Below, one piece after another: positions 1 through 8,759 of a stretch of DNA of 61,542 bases. The notes beneath the pieces are model-generated. The model did no database searches. It was not told where the DNA came from and saw only the letters and a program-made list of their open reading frames with translations. Each line of letters begins with the position of its first letter. Position 1 is the stretch's first letter. The translations under genes were made by a program, and so were the position numbers. Source of the DNA: Roseovarius sp. (GTDB taxonomy: Bacteria; Pseudomonadota; Alphaproteobacteria; Rhodobacterales; Rhodobacteraceae). The stretch lies in NCBI RefSeq assembly GCF_027019125.1, contig NZ_JALUXE010000009.1, positions 1-61,542 on the forward strand, read 5' to 3'.

Positions 1-127
1 CCGCTGTAATCCCGCACCCTCTGGGTGATCCATGAAACAAGCCCCTCACAGCCTCCAACGCCATGATTTATATCTGAAATAATATGATCACGACAGCAAA
101 ATCAAAGATTTACTTGGGGAATGCGGG
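1..127. other. Foreign-looking edge sequence truncating the amidase
   Basis: The first ~125 bases are AT-richer than the neighbouring coding DNA and replace the expected C-terminal coding sequence of the amidase. TCCCGCA occurs near position 10 and its inverse complement TGCGGGA near 121, beside the point where amidase similarity ends. On the minus strand a short reading frame begins with ATG at about position 33 and runs off the window. These signs fit the end of an insertion sequence, with terminal repeat, leader and start of a transposase, but too little is visible to name a family. A contig-edge rearrangement is the alternative. Confidence 0.3.
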
Positions 128-1383
128 ATCAGACCGCAACTCGGCACCCCCGTGGGCAGCGTCACGGCACAGAGCCCCAAGAGATTGCCCACCCGCGTAT
201 TGCGCAAGGTCAGCAGGTTCTCGGTTACGTAATAGTCGGGATCGGCCAGGAGCCGCGCCTGATCGGGCGGCAGATTGGGGGCCGCTGGCATGAGCACCGC
301 ATCATAGCCCGCCACCCGCACATTCCACGCGGCGCGCAACGCCTCGAGCTTGCGCCACCCCGCCACGTAATCCGCGGCACTGATGTCCTTGCCGCTGCGG
401 AACCGCTCGAGAATCGGCGCGAACATCTTGTCCGGCGCTGCCTCGATCACCTCGCGCCAGAGCCCATAGGCCTCGCCCGTGAACAGCACCGGCGAGAGCG
501 GCAGCGCCTCGGCCACCTCGGGCGCCTCGATCTCTTCGATCACCGCGCCCGCCTCTCGCAGCACTTCCAGCGCGAGCGCATGGGCGCGCGCCGGTTCGGG
601 CCGAATATCCTCCATCACCGACGTCCGCAGCACCGCAAACCGCAGCCCCGCCAAGGACGCCCCGCGCAAATCCGCCGCCTTGCCCCCGTCCAGGGCCGCC
701 AGCATCAGCGCGCAATCCTCGACCGAGCGGGCCAGCGGCCCCACCGTGTCGAACCGCAGGCACAGCGGCACGACCCCCTGCAACGAAACCCGCCCCGAAG
801 TGGTCTTGAGCCCGACCAGATCATTCCACGCCGACGGGATGCGCACCGAACCGCCCGTGTCCGACCCGATCCCGCAGGGGGCCAGATCAAAGGCCACGCT
901 CGCGGCCGCCCCCGACGACGATCCCCCCGGCACGGCCTCCGCATTGTTCACGCAGGGCGGCGTTGCCGTCACCGGATTGAGGCCCAGACCGGAAAAGGCC
1001 AGTTCGCTCATATGCGTCTTGCCAAGGCAGACCAACCCCGCCGCCGTGCCATTGCGCAAGACTTCGGCATCGCGATCCGGCACCCGGCCTTGCAACAGCG
1101 CCGATCCCGCCTCGGTCGCCACGCCTGCGCTGTCAAAGAGGTCTTTCCAGCTGACCGGCACCCCGTCGAGCAGGCCCAGACGCTGCCCCGCCTTGGCCCG
1201 CGCCGATGCCGCCGCCGCTTCGGCCCGCGCGCGCTCTTCGGTCACCGCGCTGTAAATGCGGCTCCGCAGCGGATGAGCCTGGATTGCCCCCAGATAGGTC
1301 TCACACAGCGCCTCGGGGTCAATCTCGCCACGACCAATGCCGCGCCCCAGATCGCCCGCCGTCATCTTCAGCCAGTCCTGCAT
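88..1383 (-). CDS. Amidase (amidase signature family), C-terminally truncated
   Basis: The product belongs to the amidase signature family, which hydrolyses amide bonds with a Ser-cisSer-Lys triad. WKDLFD (about residues 78-83) carries the catalytic Lys, PGGSSSGAA (about 152-160) is the glycine/serine signature, and SDTGGSVRIP (about 174-183) contains the cis-Ser and nucleophilic Ser. Similarity stops after VPSCGL near residue 418; the remaining residues are unlike the family and the frame ends within foreign-looking sequence. The expected C-terminus is therefore missing, although the catalytic core is complete. The substrate cannot be predicted. It diverges from the UbiH-type gene at 1468. 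Confidence 0.8.
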   Translation of the reverse strand: MQDWLKMTAGDLGRGIGRGEIDPEALCETYLGAIQAHPLRSRIYSAVTEERARAEAAAASARAKAGQRLGLLDGVPVSWKDLFDSAGVATEAGSALLQGRVPDRDAEVLRNGTAAGLVCLGKTHMSELAFSGLGLNPVTATPPCVNNAEAVPGGSSSGAAASVAFDLAPCGIGSDTGGSVRIPSAWNDLVGLKTTSGRVSLQGVVPLCLRFDTVGPLARSVEDCALMLAALDGGKAADLRGASLAGLRFAVLRTSVMEDIRPEPARAHALALEVLREAGAVIEEIEAPEVAEALPLSPVLFTGEAYGLWREVIEAAPDKMFAPILERFRSGKDISAADYVAGWRKLEALRAAWNVRVAGYDAVLMPAAPNLPPDQARLLADPDYYVTENLLTLRNTRVGNLLGLCAVTLPTGVPSCGLIPHSPSKSLILLS

Positions 1384-1467
1384 CGCGTCCCCCTCTTGCG
1401 TTCAAAAACCATTGCTAGCGGCAGAGCGGCGCATGGACAATCCCGCGCGCACGCACATATTGGGCGC

Positions 1468-2685
1468 ATGACACATGACAGCGACCTTCTCATCGTCGGT
1501 GGCGGCCTCAACGGCCCCACCCTCGCCCTTGCCGCCGCTCAGGCGGGGCTTTCCAGCACGGTGATCGACGCCCTGCCCGAACCCACCCGCAAGAACGCGG
1601 CCTTCGACGGGCGTGCCTATGCCTTGGCCCTCGCCTCGGTGCGGCTCTTGCAGAACCTCGGGATCTGGGACCGCGTGGCCGAACACGCCCAGCCGATGCT
1701 GGAAATCAAGGTTTCGGACGGGCGCGCGGGCGAAGGCCCCTCGCCTTTCTTCCTGCATTTCGACCATGCCGAGATCGAAGAAGGCCCGATGGGCCATATG
1801 CTCGAAGATCGCTACCTCCGCCGCGCCCTGATCGAGGCCATGGCCGAAGAACCGCGGATCACCCAGGTTTCCAACGACACGGTGACAGCACAAGAAAGCG
1901 ACGCCACCGGCGTCACCGTCACGCTCGCCTCGGGCAAGACCCTCACGGGCCGCCTTCTCATCGGGGCCGATGGGCGCGCCTCGGGCACCGCCGCGCGCGC
2001 GGGCATCCGGCGCACCGGCTGGGGCTATGGCCAGACGGCACTCGTCGCGGCCATCGAACACGAATTGCCGCATCACGGCATCGCGCATCAGTTCTTCATG
2101 CCCCCCGGCCCGCTCGCGATCCTGCCGCTGCCCGGCAATGTCAGCTCGATCGTCTGGTCCGAGACCGACGCCACCGCCGCCCGCTTCGCCGCCCTTCCCG
2201 ACGACGAATTCATGGAGGTTCTGCGCCCGCGCTTTGGCGATTTCCTCGGTGCCATCAAACTGCGCGGCGCGCGCTACACCTATCCGCTCAGCCTGACCGT
2301 GGCCAACAGCTTTGTCGCGGACCGCCTTGCGCTGATCGGTGACGCCGCCCACGGCATGCATCCGATTGCCGGACAGGGGCTCAACGCGGGCCTGCGCGAT
2401 GTCGCCGCGCTGGCACAGGTGATGACCGAGGCCGCGCGCCGGGGCGAGGATATCGCTGCACCCGATGTGCTCGCCCGCTACCAGCAATGGCGGCGGTTCG
2501 ACACCGCGACGCTCGCCTTGGCCACCGACCTCACCAACCGGCTTTTCTCCAACGACAACCCGCTCCTGCGCGCCGCCCGCGATCTTGGCATGGGCGCGCT
2601 CGGCCATATGCCCCGCCTGCGCCGGGGCTTCATCCGCGAGGCGGCGGGGCTGACAGGGGACTTGCCCGAGTTGATGAAGGGGTGA
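1468..2685 (+). CDS. UbiH/UbiF-family FAD-dependent ubiquinone hydroxylase
   Basis: This is a 405-residue flavin monooxygenase of the UbiH/UbiF/Coq6 type, expected to hydroxylate the ring of ubiquinone precursors at the inner membrane. The N-terminus has the Rossmann dinucleotide motif LLIVGGGLNGPTLA. A central IGADGRAS and the C-terminal GDAAHGMHPIAGQGLNAG are the FAD-contact motifs of the family. ATG 1468 was chosen because the family N-terminus begins there and the upstream in-frame sequence is antisense to the amidase. It could act at C5, C6 or C7 of the ring; sequence alone does not decide. It converges on rsmD across a tandem repeat. Confidence 0.9.
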   Translation: MTHDSDLLIVGGGLNGPTLALAAAQAGLSSTVIDALPEPTRKNAAFDGRAYALALASVRLLQNLGIWDRVAEHAQPMLEIKVSDGRAGEGPSPFFLHFDHAEIEEGPMGHMLEDRYLRRALIEAMAEEPRITQVSNDTVTAQESDATGVTVTLASGKTLTGRLLIGADGRASGTAARAGIRRTGWGYGQTALVAAIEHELPHHGIAHQFFMPPGPLAILPLPGNVSSIVWSETDATAARFAALPDDEFMEVLRPRFGDFLGAIKLRGARYTYPLSLTVANSFVADRLALIGDAAHGMHPIAGQGLNAGLRDVAALAQVMTEAARRGEDIAAPDVLARYQQWRRFDTATLALATDLTNRLFSNDNPLLRAARDLGMGALGHMPRLRRGFIREAAGLTGDLPELMKG

Positions 2686-2711
2686 GGGATACACGATCCA
2701 ATCCTCCGCGA

Positions 2712-2925
2712 CCCGTAGGGTGGGTGACAACCCACCATAACCCCCACGCCGCCGCACATCCCGTAGGGTGGGTGCCAACCCACCACAACCCCACGCCGAC
2801 GCACATCCCGTAGGGTGGGTGCCAACCCACCACACCCCCACGCCGCCGCACATCCCGTAGGGTGGGTGCCAACCCACCACAACCCCACGCCGACGCACAT
2901 CCCGTAGGGTGGGTGTCAACCCACC
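2712..2925. repeat. Five-copy 47-bp tandem repeat with REP-like hairpins
   Basis: Five units begin at about 2712, 2760, 2807, 2854 and 2901 (spacing 48, 47, 47, 47). Each contains GTAGGGTGGGTGCCAACCCA or a one-base variant, in which GGTGGGT and ACCCACC can pair around a 4-base loop. Linkers alternate between a GCCGCC form and a GCCGAC form, and those after copies 2 and 4 are identical, suggesting duplication of a two-unit block. The array lies between the convergent ubiquinone-hydroxylase and rsmD stops, so the hairpins could protect both mRNA ends or terminate transcription. Confidence 0.9.
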
Positions 2926-2927
2926 GC

Positions 2928-3485
2928 CTACCCCCGCTCCAGAAACCTAATCACCGTATCGCCATAACGCCGCTCTTCCAACAGGCGCAGCCCCTCGGGC
3001 GGGGTGATTGCGGCACTTTCCTCCCAGACGATCAGCGCCTCGTCAGAAATCCAGCCCCCCGCCAGCGCCGCCGTGAGCGCCTCTTCGCCCAGGCCCTTGC
3101 CATAGGGCGGATCGAGAAAGACCAGCTCATGCGCCGCCGTGGGATTATTCCCCGGCCTGCGCGCATCCAGAGGGAACACGCGCGTTTCCTCCTCGGCGCG
3201 GCAAAGCCCGATGTTCTGCCGCAAGAGCGACAGCGCCTTGCGCCCGCTCTCGACAAAGCTCACGGCCTCCGCCCCGCGCGACAAGGCCTCCAGCCCCAGC
3301 GCGCCGGTGCCCGCGAAAATATCGAGCACCCGCGCCCCCGTCACCGGATCGCCATAGCCCCCGGCCAGCACGTTAAAGAGCGCCTCGCGCACCCGGTCCG
3401 ACGTGGGCCGCAGATGCGCCGCCACATCGCCCTTGCCGACACTGGCCAGCGCCCGCCCGCGATGCGCCCCGCCGATGATCCTCAC
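2928..3485 (-). CDS. rsmD: 16S rRNA (guanine(966)-N(2))-methyltransferase RsmD
   Basis: This 185-residue class I SAM-dependent methyltransferase is expected to methylate N2 of G966 in 16S rRNA. The N-terminal MRIIGGAHRGR and RPTSDRVREALFN are hallmark RsmD sequences. VLDIFAGTGALGLEALSRGA is the SAM-binding loop and LVFLDPPYG carries the DPPY motif for exocyclic-amine methylation. Length is typical. The start overlaps the stop of the upstream oxidoreductase by 4 bases, so the two are probably cotranscribed and translationally coupled. Confidence 0.95.
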   Translation of the reverse strand: MRIIGGAHRGRALASVGKGDVAAHLRPTSDRVREALFNVLAGGYGDPVTGARVLDIFAGTGALGLEALSRGAEAVSFVESGRKALSLLRQNIGLCRAEEETRVFPLDARRPGNNPTAAHELVFLDPPYGKGLGEEALTAALAGGWISDEALIVWEESAAITPPEGLRLLEERRYGDTVIRFLERG

Positions 3486-4684
3486 CCGAGCAATACCTTG
3501 AGATCGGCCCCCGCATCCGCCACCACCGCCGGATCGGCGGATTTCCCGGCATCAATCAACCGCTTGCCCACCATATAGGCGCGCGGATCGTTCATCGCGT
3601 CCACCGCCAGCAACTGATCACCCCGGTAGTACCAGAACGACATCGCCGCTCCGCCATCGCGCGTCACGATCCGGTCATAGCCGGTGCTCAGCCCCGTGAT
3701 CTGCAACTTCACATCGTATTGATCCGACCAGAACCACGGCTTTGGTACATAATCCACGCCACGCCCCAGGATATTGCCCGCCACACAGTCGGCCATGTCG
3801 ATGGCATTGGGCACGCTCTCCAGCCGCAGGCGCCCCTCGCCATGGGGGAAGGACGCACAATCGCCCGCGGCCCAGATCGCGGGATCGGAGCTGCGCCCCT
3901 GCGCATCCACCGCGATTCCATTGTCAATCGCCAGCCCTGCCGCCTCGGCGAGGGCGGTATCCGGCACGATGCCAACGCCAACGATCACCATGTCCACGGC
4001 CAACTCCGTCCCGTCCGACAGGCGCGCGCCGCTGACCTGGCCGTCACCCAGCAAACGCTCCAATCCCACGCCCTCGCGAATATCGACGCCGTGCCGGCCA
4101 TGCAGTGCGCGGAAATAATCCGAGGTCTCCTTGGCCGCCACCCGCTGCAGGATACGCGGCGCCATCTCGACCAGAACCACCTGCATCTCCCGGCTGGCCG
4201 CGACCGCCGCCGCCTCGAGCCCGATATAACCGCCGCCCACGATCAGCACGCGCGCGCCGGGGCGAAACCCCGGTGCCATCGCATCGACATCGGCCAGTGT
4301 GCGCACCACATGCACACCGCCCAAGTCACCGCCAATCGCCGCAGGCAGGTGGCGGGGGCGCGATCCGGTGGCCAGCACCAGATGCTCATAGCCCAGCCGC
4401 TCCGCGCCCATCACCACGCTGCGCGCCGCGCGGTCAATCGCGGTCACACGCACGCCCAACCGCAGGTCAATGCCCGCTTCGGCATAATAGCTCTCGGGCC
4501 GCAAATAGAGCCGCTCCAGAGCCATCTCGCCTAGCAGGTATTTCTTGGACAGGGGCGGGCGCTGATAGGGCGGCACCGGCTCTTCGCCGATCAGCGTGAT
4601 GGGGCCTTCATAGCCCTCGCTCCGCAGCTTCGCCACCAGCGAGGCCCCCGCCTGCCCCGCTCCGATCACCACGACACCCGACAT
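3482..4684 (-). CDS. NAD(P)/FAD-dependent oxidoreductase, ferredoxin/rhodocoxin-reductase type
   Basis: The 400-residue protein has the arrangement of ferredoxin reductases that serve P450s or ring-hydroxylating oxygenases. It has an N-terminal FAD motif VVVIGAGQAGASL, the sequence PYQRPPLSKKYL, a second Rossmann motif VLIVGGGYIGLEAA near residue 150 for NAD(P)H, and IWAAGDCAS for the flavin. The last ~80 residues match the reductase C-terminal domain. It would pass electrons from NAD(P)H to a [2Fe-2S] ferredoxin. No ferredoxin or oxygenase partner lies nearby, so the physiological partner is unknown. It overlaps rsmD and diverges from the peroxiredoxin gene. Confidence 0.87.
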   Translation of the reverse strand: MSGVVVIGAGQAGASLVAKLRSEGYEGPITLIGEEPVPPYQRPPLSKKYLLGEMALERLYLRPESYYAEAGIDLRLGVRVTAIDRAARSVVMGAERLGYEHLVLATGSRPRHLPAAIGGDLGGVHVVRTLADVDAMAPGFRPGARVLIVGGGYIGLEAAAVAASREMQVVLVEMAPRILQRVAAKETSDYFRALHGRHGVDIREGVGLERLLGDGQVSGARLSDGTELAVDMVIVGVGIVPDTALAEAAGLAIDNGIAVDAQGRSSDPAIWAAGDCASFPHGEGRLRLESVPNAIDMADCVAGNILGRGVDYVPKPWFWSDQYDVKLQITGLSTGYDRIVTRDGGAAMSFWYYRGDQLLAVDAMNDPRAYMVGKRLIDAGKSADPAVVADAGADLKVLLG

Positions 4685-4774
4685 CCCGCTCTCTCCTTCT
4701 TTGGCATGGTCACTTGCCTATCACCGGCCTATATCTACTTCCATCCCGAAACCCTCGACAGACAAGGAACGACC

Positions 4775-5263
4775 ATGACCCTTTCTTCCGGCGACAAACT
4801 TCCCGACGCGACCCTGCTGAAACTGGGCGACAAGGGCCCCGAAGCGGTCGATCTCAAGAGCCTGACCGCGGGCCGCAAGGTGGTGATCTTTGCCGTGCCA
4901 GGGGCGTATACGCCCACCTGTTCATCGGCGCATGTCCCCAGCTTTATCCGCACCAAGGCGCAATTCGACGCGGCGGGCGTCGACGAAATCATCTGCGTTT
5001 CGGTCAATGACCCCTTCGTGATGAAGGCCTGGGGCGAGGCCACGGGGGCCACAGAGGCCGGCATCACCATGCTCGCCGACGCCGAAAGCGCCTTCACCAA
5101 GGCCATCGGCCTTGATTTCGATGCGCCGCCCGCGGGCCTGCTCGCGCGCTCCAAGCGCTATGCGATGGCGGTCGAGGATGGCACCGTCACCGTGCTGCAT
5201 GTCGAGGAAAGCCCCGGCACCTGCGAAGCGACAGCCGGCGAATCGCTGCTCGCGGCGCTCTGA
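4775..5263 (+). CDS. Peroxiredoxin, Prx5 type
   Basis: This 162-residue thioredoxin-fold peroxidase reduces hydrogen peroxide and organic peroxides. VPGAYTPTCS contains the peroxidatic Cys (residue 49) in the Prx5-type context, and PFVMKAWG is also typical of the family. ATG 4775 follows an AAGGA-like ribosome-binding site; an earlier in-frame start at 4706 would add residues unlike the family. A possible resolving Cys lies in SPGTCEA near the C-terminus. The gene converges on dnaE2 with a strong hairpin between them. Confidence 0.92.
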   Translation: MTLSSGDKLPDATLLKLGDKGPEAVDLKSLTAGRKVVIFAVPGAYTPTCSSAHVPSFIRTKAQFDAAGVDEIICVSVNDPFVMKAWGEATGATEAGITMLADAESAFTKAIGLDFDAPPAGLLARSKRYAMAVEDGTVTVLHVEESPGTCEATAGESLLAAL

Positions 5264-5277
5264 ACCGGACCAGAGGT

Positions 5278-5297
5278 GCGAGGGGCCAGCCCCTCGC
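5278..5297. terminator. Hairpin between convergent peroxiredoxin and dnaE2 genes
   Basis: A perfect 8-bp GC-rich stem (GCGAGGGG / CCCCTCGC) with a 4-base loop lies 15 bases after the peroxiredoxin stop. It is followed by CTCCCCGGAGTATTTGCACC, which resembles a trailer often seen after genes in Roseobacter-group genomes (from memory, not searched). There is no clear U-tract on the plus strand, so efficiency as an intrinsic terminator is uncertain. Confidence 0.6.
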
Positions 5298-5329
5298 GCT
5301 CCCCGGAGTATTTGCACCATAAAGAAACC

Positions 5330-8200
5330 TCACACCCCCGGTGGTGTCAGGATGTGACGCAAGAGCGCCAAGGGATGCGCCCGCAGACTGAGGCGCAGGG
5401 CGGTGTAATCCTCCACCACCTCCTCGCCCAGCGTCATCGCGGGCAGATGCGCGGCAGGCTCGACAATCCCCTCGCCGTCAATATCCCGCGCAAAGAGCGG
5501 CAAGGGCTGCTCACCCCCGATTGCCCGCGCCTGCCAGAGCGCCTCGCGCCGCGTAAGACCAAGCGCCGCAAACACATCCGCCTCAGCCAGACGGGTCAGT
5601 GCCGCGGGCGCCACCCCCGCCCGCCGCCAGACATCTTCGGGGCCCACATAGCCATTGCCCCGTGCCGCCGCGATCCAGTCGGCCTCGTCCTGCGCCACGC
5701 CCTTGATCTGGCGAAACCCGAGGCGCAGCGCCAACCGCCCCCGGCTGTCCGGCTCGATGGTATTGTCCCAATACGAGGCGTTGATGCAGACCGGGCGCAC
5801 GGTGACACCATGTTCGCGCGCATCGCGCACGATCTGCGCCGGGGCATAGAACCCCATCGGCTGGGAATTGAGCAGCGCACAGGCAAAGATCGCCGGGTGA
5901 TGGCATTTGAGCCAGGCGCTCGCATAGACCAGATGCGCGAAACTGGCGGCATGGCTCTCGGGAAAGCCATAGCTGCCAAAGCCCTCGATCTGGGAAAAAC
6001 AGCGCTCGGCGAAATCATTGTCATACCCGTTGGCCTGCATGCCCTTCAGAAACCGCGCGCGAAACTCAGAGACATTGCCATGTTTCTTGAAGGTGGCGAG
6101 CGACCGGCGCAAACGGTCCGCCTCTTCGGGCGTGAACCCCGCGCCGATGATGGCAATCTGCATCGCCTGTTCCTGAAAGAGCGGCACGCCCAGCGTCTTG
6201 CCCAGCACCCGCCCCAGTTCATCCGACGGGAAACTCACCGCCTCTTCGCCATTCCGCCGGCGGATGAAGGGATGCACCATATCGCCCTGAATGGGACCGG
6301 GGCGAATGATCGCCACCTGTATCACCAGATCGTAAAAGCAGCGCGGGCGCATGCGCGGCAGAAAGTTCATCTGCGCCCGGCTCTCGACCTGAAAGACACC
6401 CAGACTGTCGGCACGGCTCAGCATGTCGTAGACTTGGGCGTCCTCGGGCGGCAGCGTGGCCAGGCTATAGGCCTGCCCGCGATGCTGCACCAAGAGGTCA
6501 AAGGCCTTGCGGATACAGGTCAGCATCCCCAGCGCCAGCACATCGACCTTGAGAATCCCCAGCGTGTCGATGTCATCCTTGTCCCAGCAAATGACCGTGC
6601 GTCCCTCCATGCTGGCATTCTCGATGGGCACCAGCTCATCCAGCCGTCCCTCGGTGATGACGAACCCGCCGACATGCTGGCTCAGATGCCGGGGAAAACC
6701 GATGATCTCGCGGATCAGCGCCAGCGTCCGCGCCAGACGCGGATCGCGCGGATCAAGCCCGATCTCGGCCAGGCGCGCAGGCTCCAGCGCCCCCTCGCCG
6801 CCATGCCCCCATATCTGCGAGGTCATGGCCCCCAGCAAATCCTCCGACAGCCCCATGGCGCGGCCCACCTCGCGGATGGCGCGCTTGGTGCGGTAATGGA
6901 TCACCGTGGCGCAGAGCCCCGCGCGATGCCGCCCATAGCGCTCATAGATCCACTGGATCACCTCCTCGCGGCGCTCATGCTCGAAATCCACGTCGATATC
7001 GGGCGGCTCGTCGCGCGCCTCGGAGACAAAGCGCTCGAACACCATCGTGCCGATCTCGGGGCTGACAGAGGTGACACCAAGACAGTAGCACACCACCGAA
7101 TTGGCCGCCGATCCGCGCCCCTGACACAGGATCCCGCGCGACCGGGCAAAATCCACCACGTCATGCACGGTCAGGAAATAGGGCTCGTAGCGCAGCTTGG
7201 CGATCAACGCCAATTCATGCTCCATCATGCCACGCACCCGCGCGGGCGCACCGCCCGGATAACGCCAGTCCAGCCCCGCCTCGGCCAGACGCCGCAGCCT
7301 CTGGGTTGGGGTCTCGTTCTCGGCAACCTCGCTGGGGTATTCATACCGCAGCTCTTCCAGCGAAAATCTCAGCCGCGCGGCCAGCGCCGCCGCGCGGTCA
7401 ATCGCCCCTTCATGCCCCGCGAAAAGACGGCGCATTTCCGTCTCTGACCGCAGGCGCTGTTCGGCATTGCGCAGCGCATGACGACCCAACCGGTCCACCG
7501 TCACCCCCAGCCGGATCGCGCTCAGCACATCGGCCAGACGGCGGCGATGCCCGCGATGCAGGATCGGTGCTGCCGCCGCCACCGTCGGCAGGCCCAGCCG
7601 CGCCGCCTGCCCCGCCAGCCGCGCGAACCGTGCCGGATCACGCCCGTCATAGCGCGGGCTGAGCAAGAGCGCGACAGAGCCCCCCCAGCGCTGCGCCAAT
7701 TGCCCAGCCTGCGCCTGCCACGCGCGCCCGGGGCCGGGATGCAGCAAGAGATAGAGCCCCGCCGCCCCCGCCAATACATCCGCCAGCCCCAGATCACAGG
7801 TCCCCTTGACCGCCCGCTGCCGCCCCAGGCTGATGAGACGGCAAAGGCTGGCCCAGCCGCCACGATCCATCGGCAGGGCGGTGATCTCGATCCCTTCGCG
7901 CAGCACCAGCCGCGCGGCGGGAACAAGACGCGGGCAATTGGCCCAATCGGGCGGCGCAGGCTCCGGCGCGGGCGGCCCGATGGGCCCCTGCCGCGCCTCC
8001 AGCGCCTGCCGCGCCGCCACCTCGCGGGCAATCTCGCGCGCCGCCGCATGGGCGCGCACGATCCCCGCCACCGAATTCACATCGGCAATCGCCACGCCCG
8101 AGAGGCCCAGCGCCGCGGCATGACGGATATATTCCTCGGGATGCGACGCCCCGGTGAGAAAGGTGAAATTCGACGTGGCAGAAAGCTCGGCAAAGGGCAT
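5330..8200 (-). CDS. dnaE2: Error-prone DNA polymerase DnaE2, short C-terminus
   Basis: DnaE2 is the translesion C-family polymerase that works with ImuA/ImuB in SOS mutagenesis. The start MPFAELSATSNFTFLTGASH is the PHP-domain N-terminus. PPDIDVDFEHERREE (about residues 399-413) carries two catalytic aspartates, and ILKVDVLALGMLT (about 548) carries the third. The product is 956 residues and ends soon after the conserved HPLALLR, where family members usually continue for about 100 or more residues with an OB-fold. Only 66 bases separate its stop from the peroxiredoxin stop, so the missing part is not present downstream. No imuA or imuB is adjacent. The polymerase core looks intact, so it may be active with altered recruitment. 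Confidence 0.88.
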   Translation of the reverse strand: MPFAELSATSNFTFLTGASHPEEYIRHAAALGLSGVAIADVNSVAGIVRAHAAAREIAREVAARQALEARQGPIGPPAPEPAPPDWANCPRLVPAARLVLREGIEITALPMDRGGWASLCRLISLGRQRAVKGTCDLGLADVLAGAAGLYLLLHPGPGRAWQAQAGQLAQRWGGSVALLLSPRYDGRDPARFARLAGQAARLGLPTVAAAAPILHRGHRRRLADVLSAIRLGVTVDRLGRHALRNAEQRLRSETEMRRLFAGHEGAIDRAAALAARLRFSLEELRYEYPSEVAENETPTQRLRRLAEAGLDWRYPGGAPARVRGMMEHELALIAKLRYEPYFLTVHDVVDFARSRGILCQGRGSAANSVVCYCLGVTSVSPEIGTMVFERFVSEARDEPPDIDVDFEHERREEVIQWIYERYGRHRAGLCATVIHYRTKRAIREVGRAMGLSEDLLGAMTSQIWGHGGEGALEPARLAEIGLDPRDPRLARTLALIREIIGFPRHLSQHVGGFVITEGRLDELVPIENASMEGRTVICWDKDDIDTLGILKVDVLALGMLTCIRKAFDLLVQHRGQAYSLATLPPEDAQVYDMLSRADSLGVFQVESRAQMNFLPRMRPRCFYDLVIQVAIIRPGPIQGDMVHPFIRRRNGEEAVSFPSDELGRVLGKTLGVPLFQEQAMQIAIIGAGFTPEEADRLRRSLATFKKHGNVSEFRARFLKGMQANGYDNDFAERCFSQIEGFGSYGFPESHAASFAHLVYASAWLKCHHPAIFACALLNSQPMGFYAPAQIVRDAREHGVTVRPVCINASYWDNTIEPDSRGRLALRLGFRQIKGVAQDEADWIAAARGNGYVGPEDVWRRAGVAPAALTRLAEADVFAALGLTRREALWQARAIGGEQPLPLFARDIDGEGIVEPAAHLPAMTLGEEVVEDYTALRLSLRAHPLALLRHILTPPGV

Positions 8201-8273
8201 GGCAGCACTGATTCCCAGACCCGCCCAGTATGTTCACTTTTTGTTCTTTTTTCCACCCTGCGTTTGCGCGCGC

Positions 8274-8759
8274 TCAGCGGCGCGTGCGCATGCAAGGCCC
8301 CCCTTGCAAACACTCCAGCGCCTTGTCCAGCATGGCAGGTGTCGGATCGGGATGGCTCATACCGCCGCAGGGGTCCACCGTCAGCACATAGCCGCCGTCC
8401 CGCCGCTCCAGAAACCCCAGATACTCCGCCCCCGGCACCGCCGAGGCACACCACGGGCCAAAACATTGCACGTCGAGCGTGATGGCGCGGTCGAACGCCT
8501 GATCGAACCCACCCTTTGTCAGCGCCTGCCCCGTCAGCCGCGCCGGGATCAGCGTATGCGCGGGCTTTTGCTGCGGGATCATATCGGTGCCGGGCAGACG
8601 CGCCGGATCAAACGTCAGCCGCCCCTGCACCACGATATAGGTCTCCTCCGCCTCTGCCGCGCGCCGATAGGTCTCGGCCACATCCGGTGGCAGGCAACTC
8701 AAGGCGAGGGCCGGTCCTCCCAGCGCACATCCCAGCGCCAGAACCGCCGCCCGGATCAC
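8274..8759 (-). CDS. Predicted secreted protein of unknown function
   Basis: The 161-residue product starts with a hydrophobic signal peptide (about residues 1-20, ALALS before the likely cleavage site). The mature part contains several cysteines ([29 protein letters not shown]), suggesting disulfides in the periplasm. No enzyme motif is recognised. Its start overlaps the end of rppH by 4 bases, indicating coupling. Similar short cysteine-containing periplasmic proteins occur in Rhodobacterales, but the function is unknown to me. Confidence 0.65.
   Translation of the reverse strand: MIRAAVLALGCALGGPALALSCLPPDVAETYRRAAEAEETYIVVQGRLTFDPARLPGTDMIPQQKPAHTLIPARLTGQALTKGGFDQAFDRAITLDVQCFGPWCASAVPGAEYLGFLERRDGGYVLTVDPCGGMSHPDPTPAMLDKALECLQGGPCMRTRR

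Noticed and set aside
121..1467. Upstream in-frame extension of the ubiquinone hydroxylase
   Set aside because: The extension is antisense to the amidase and lacks similarity; the family N-terminus starts at 1468.
2712..2925. Tandem repeats considered as a CRISPR array
   Set aside because: Linkers are near identical, each unit is a self-complementary hairpin of a REP type, and no cas genes are nearby.
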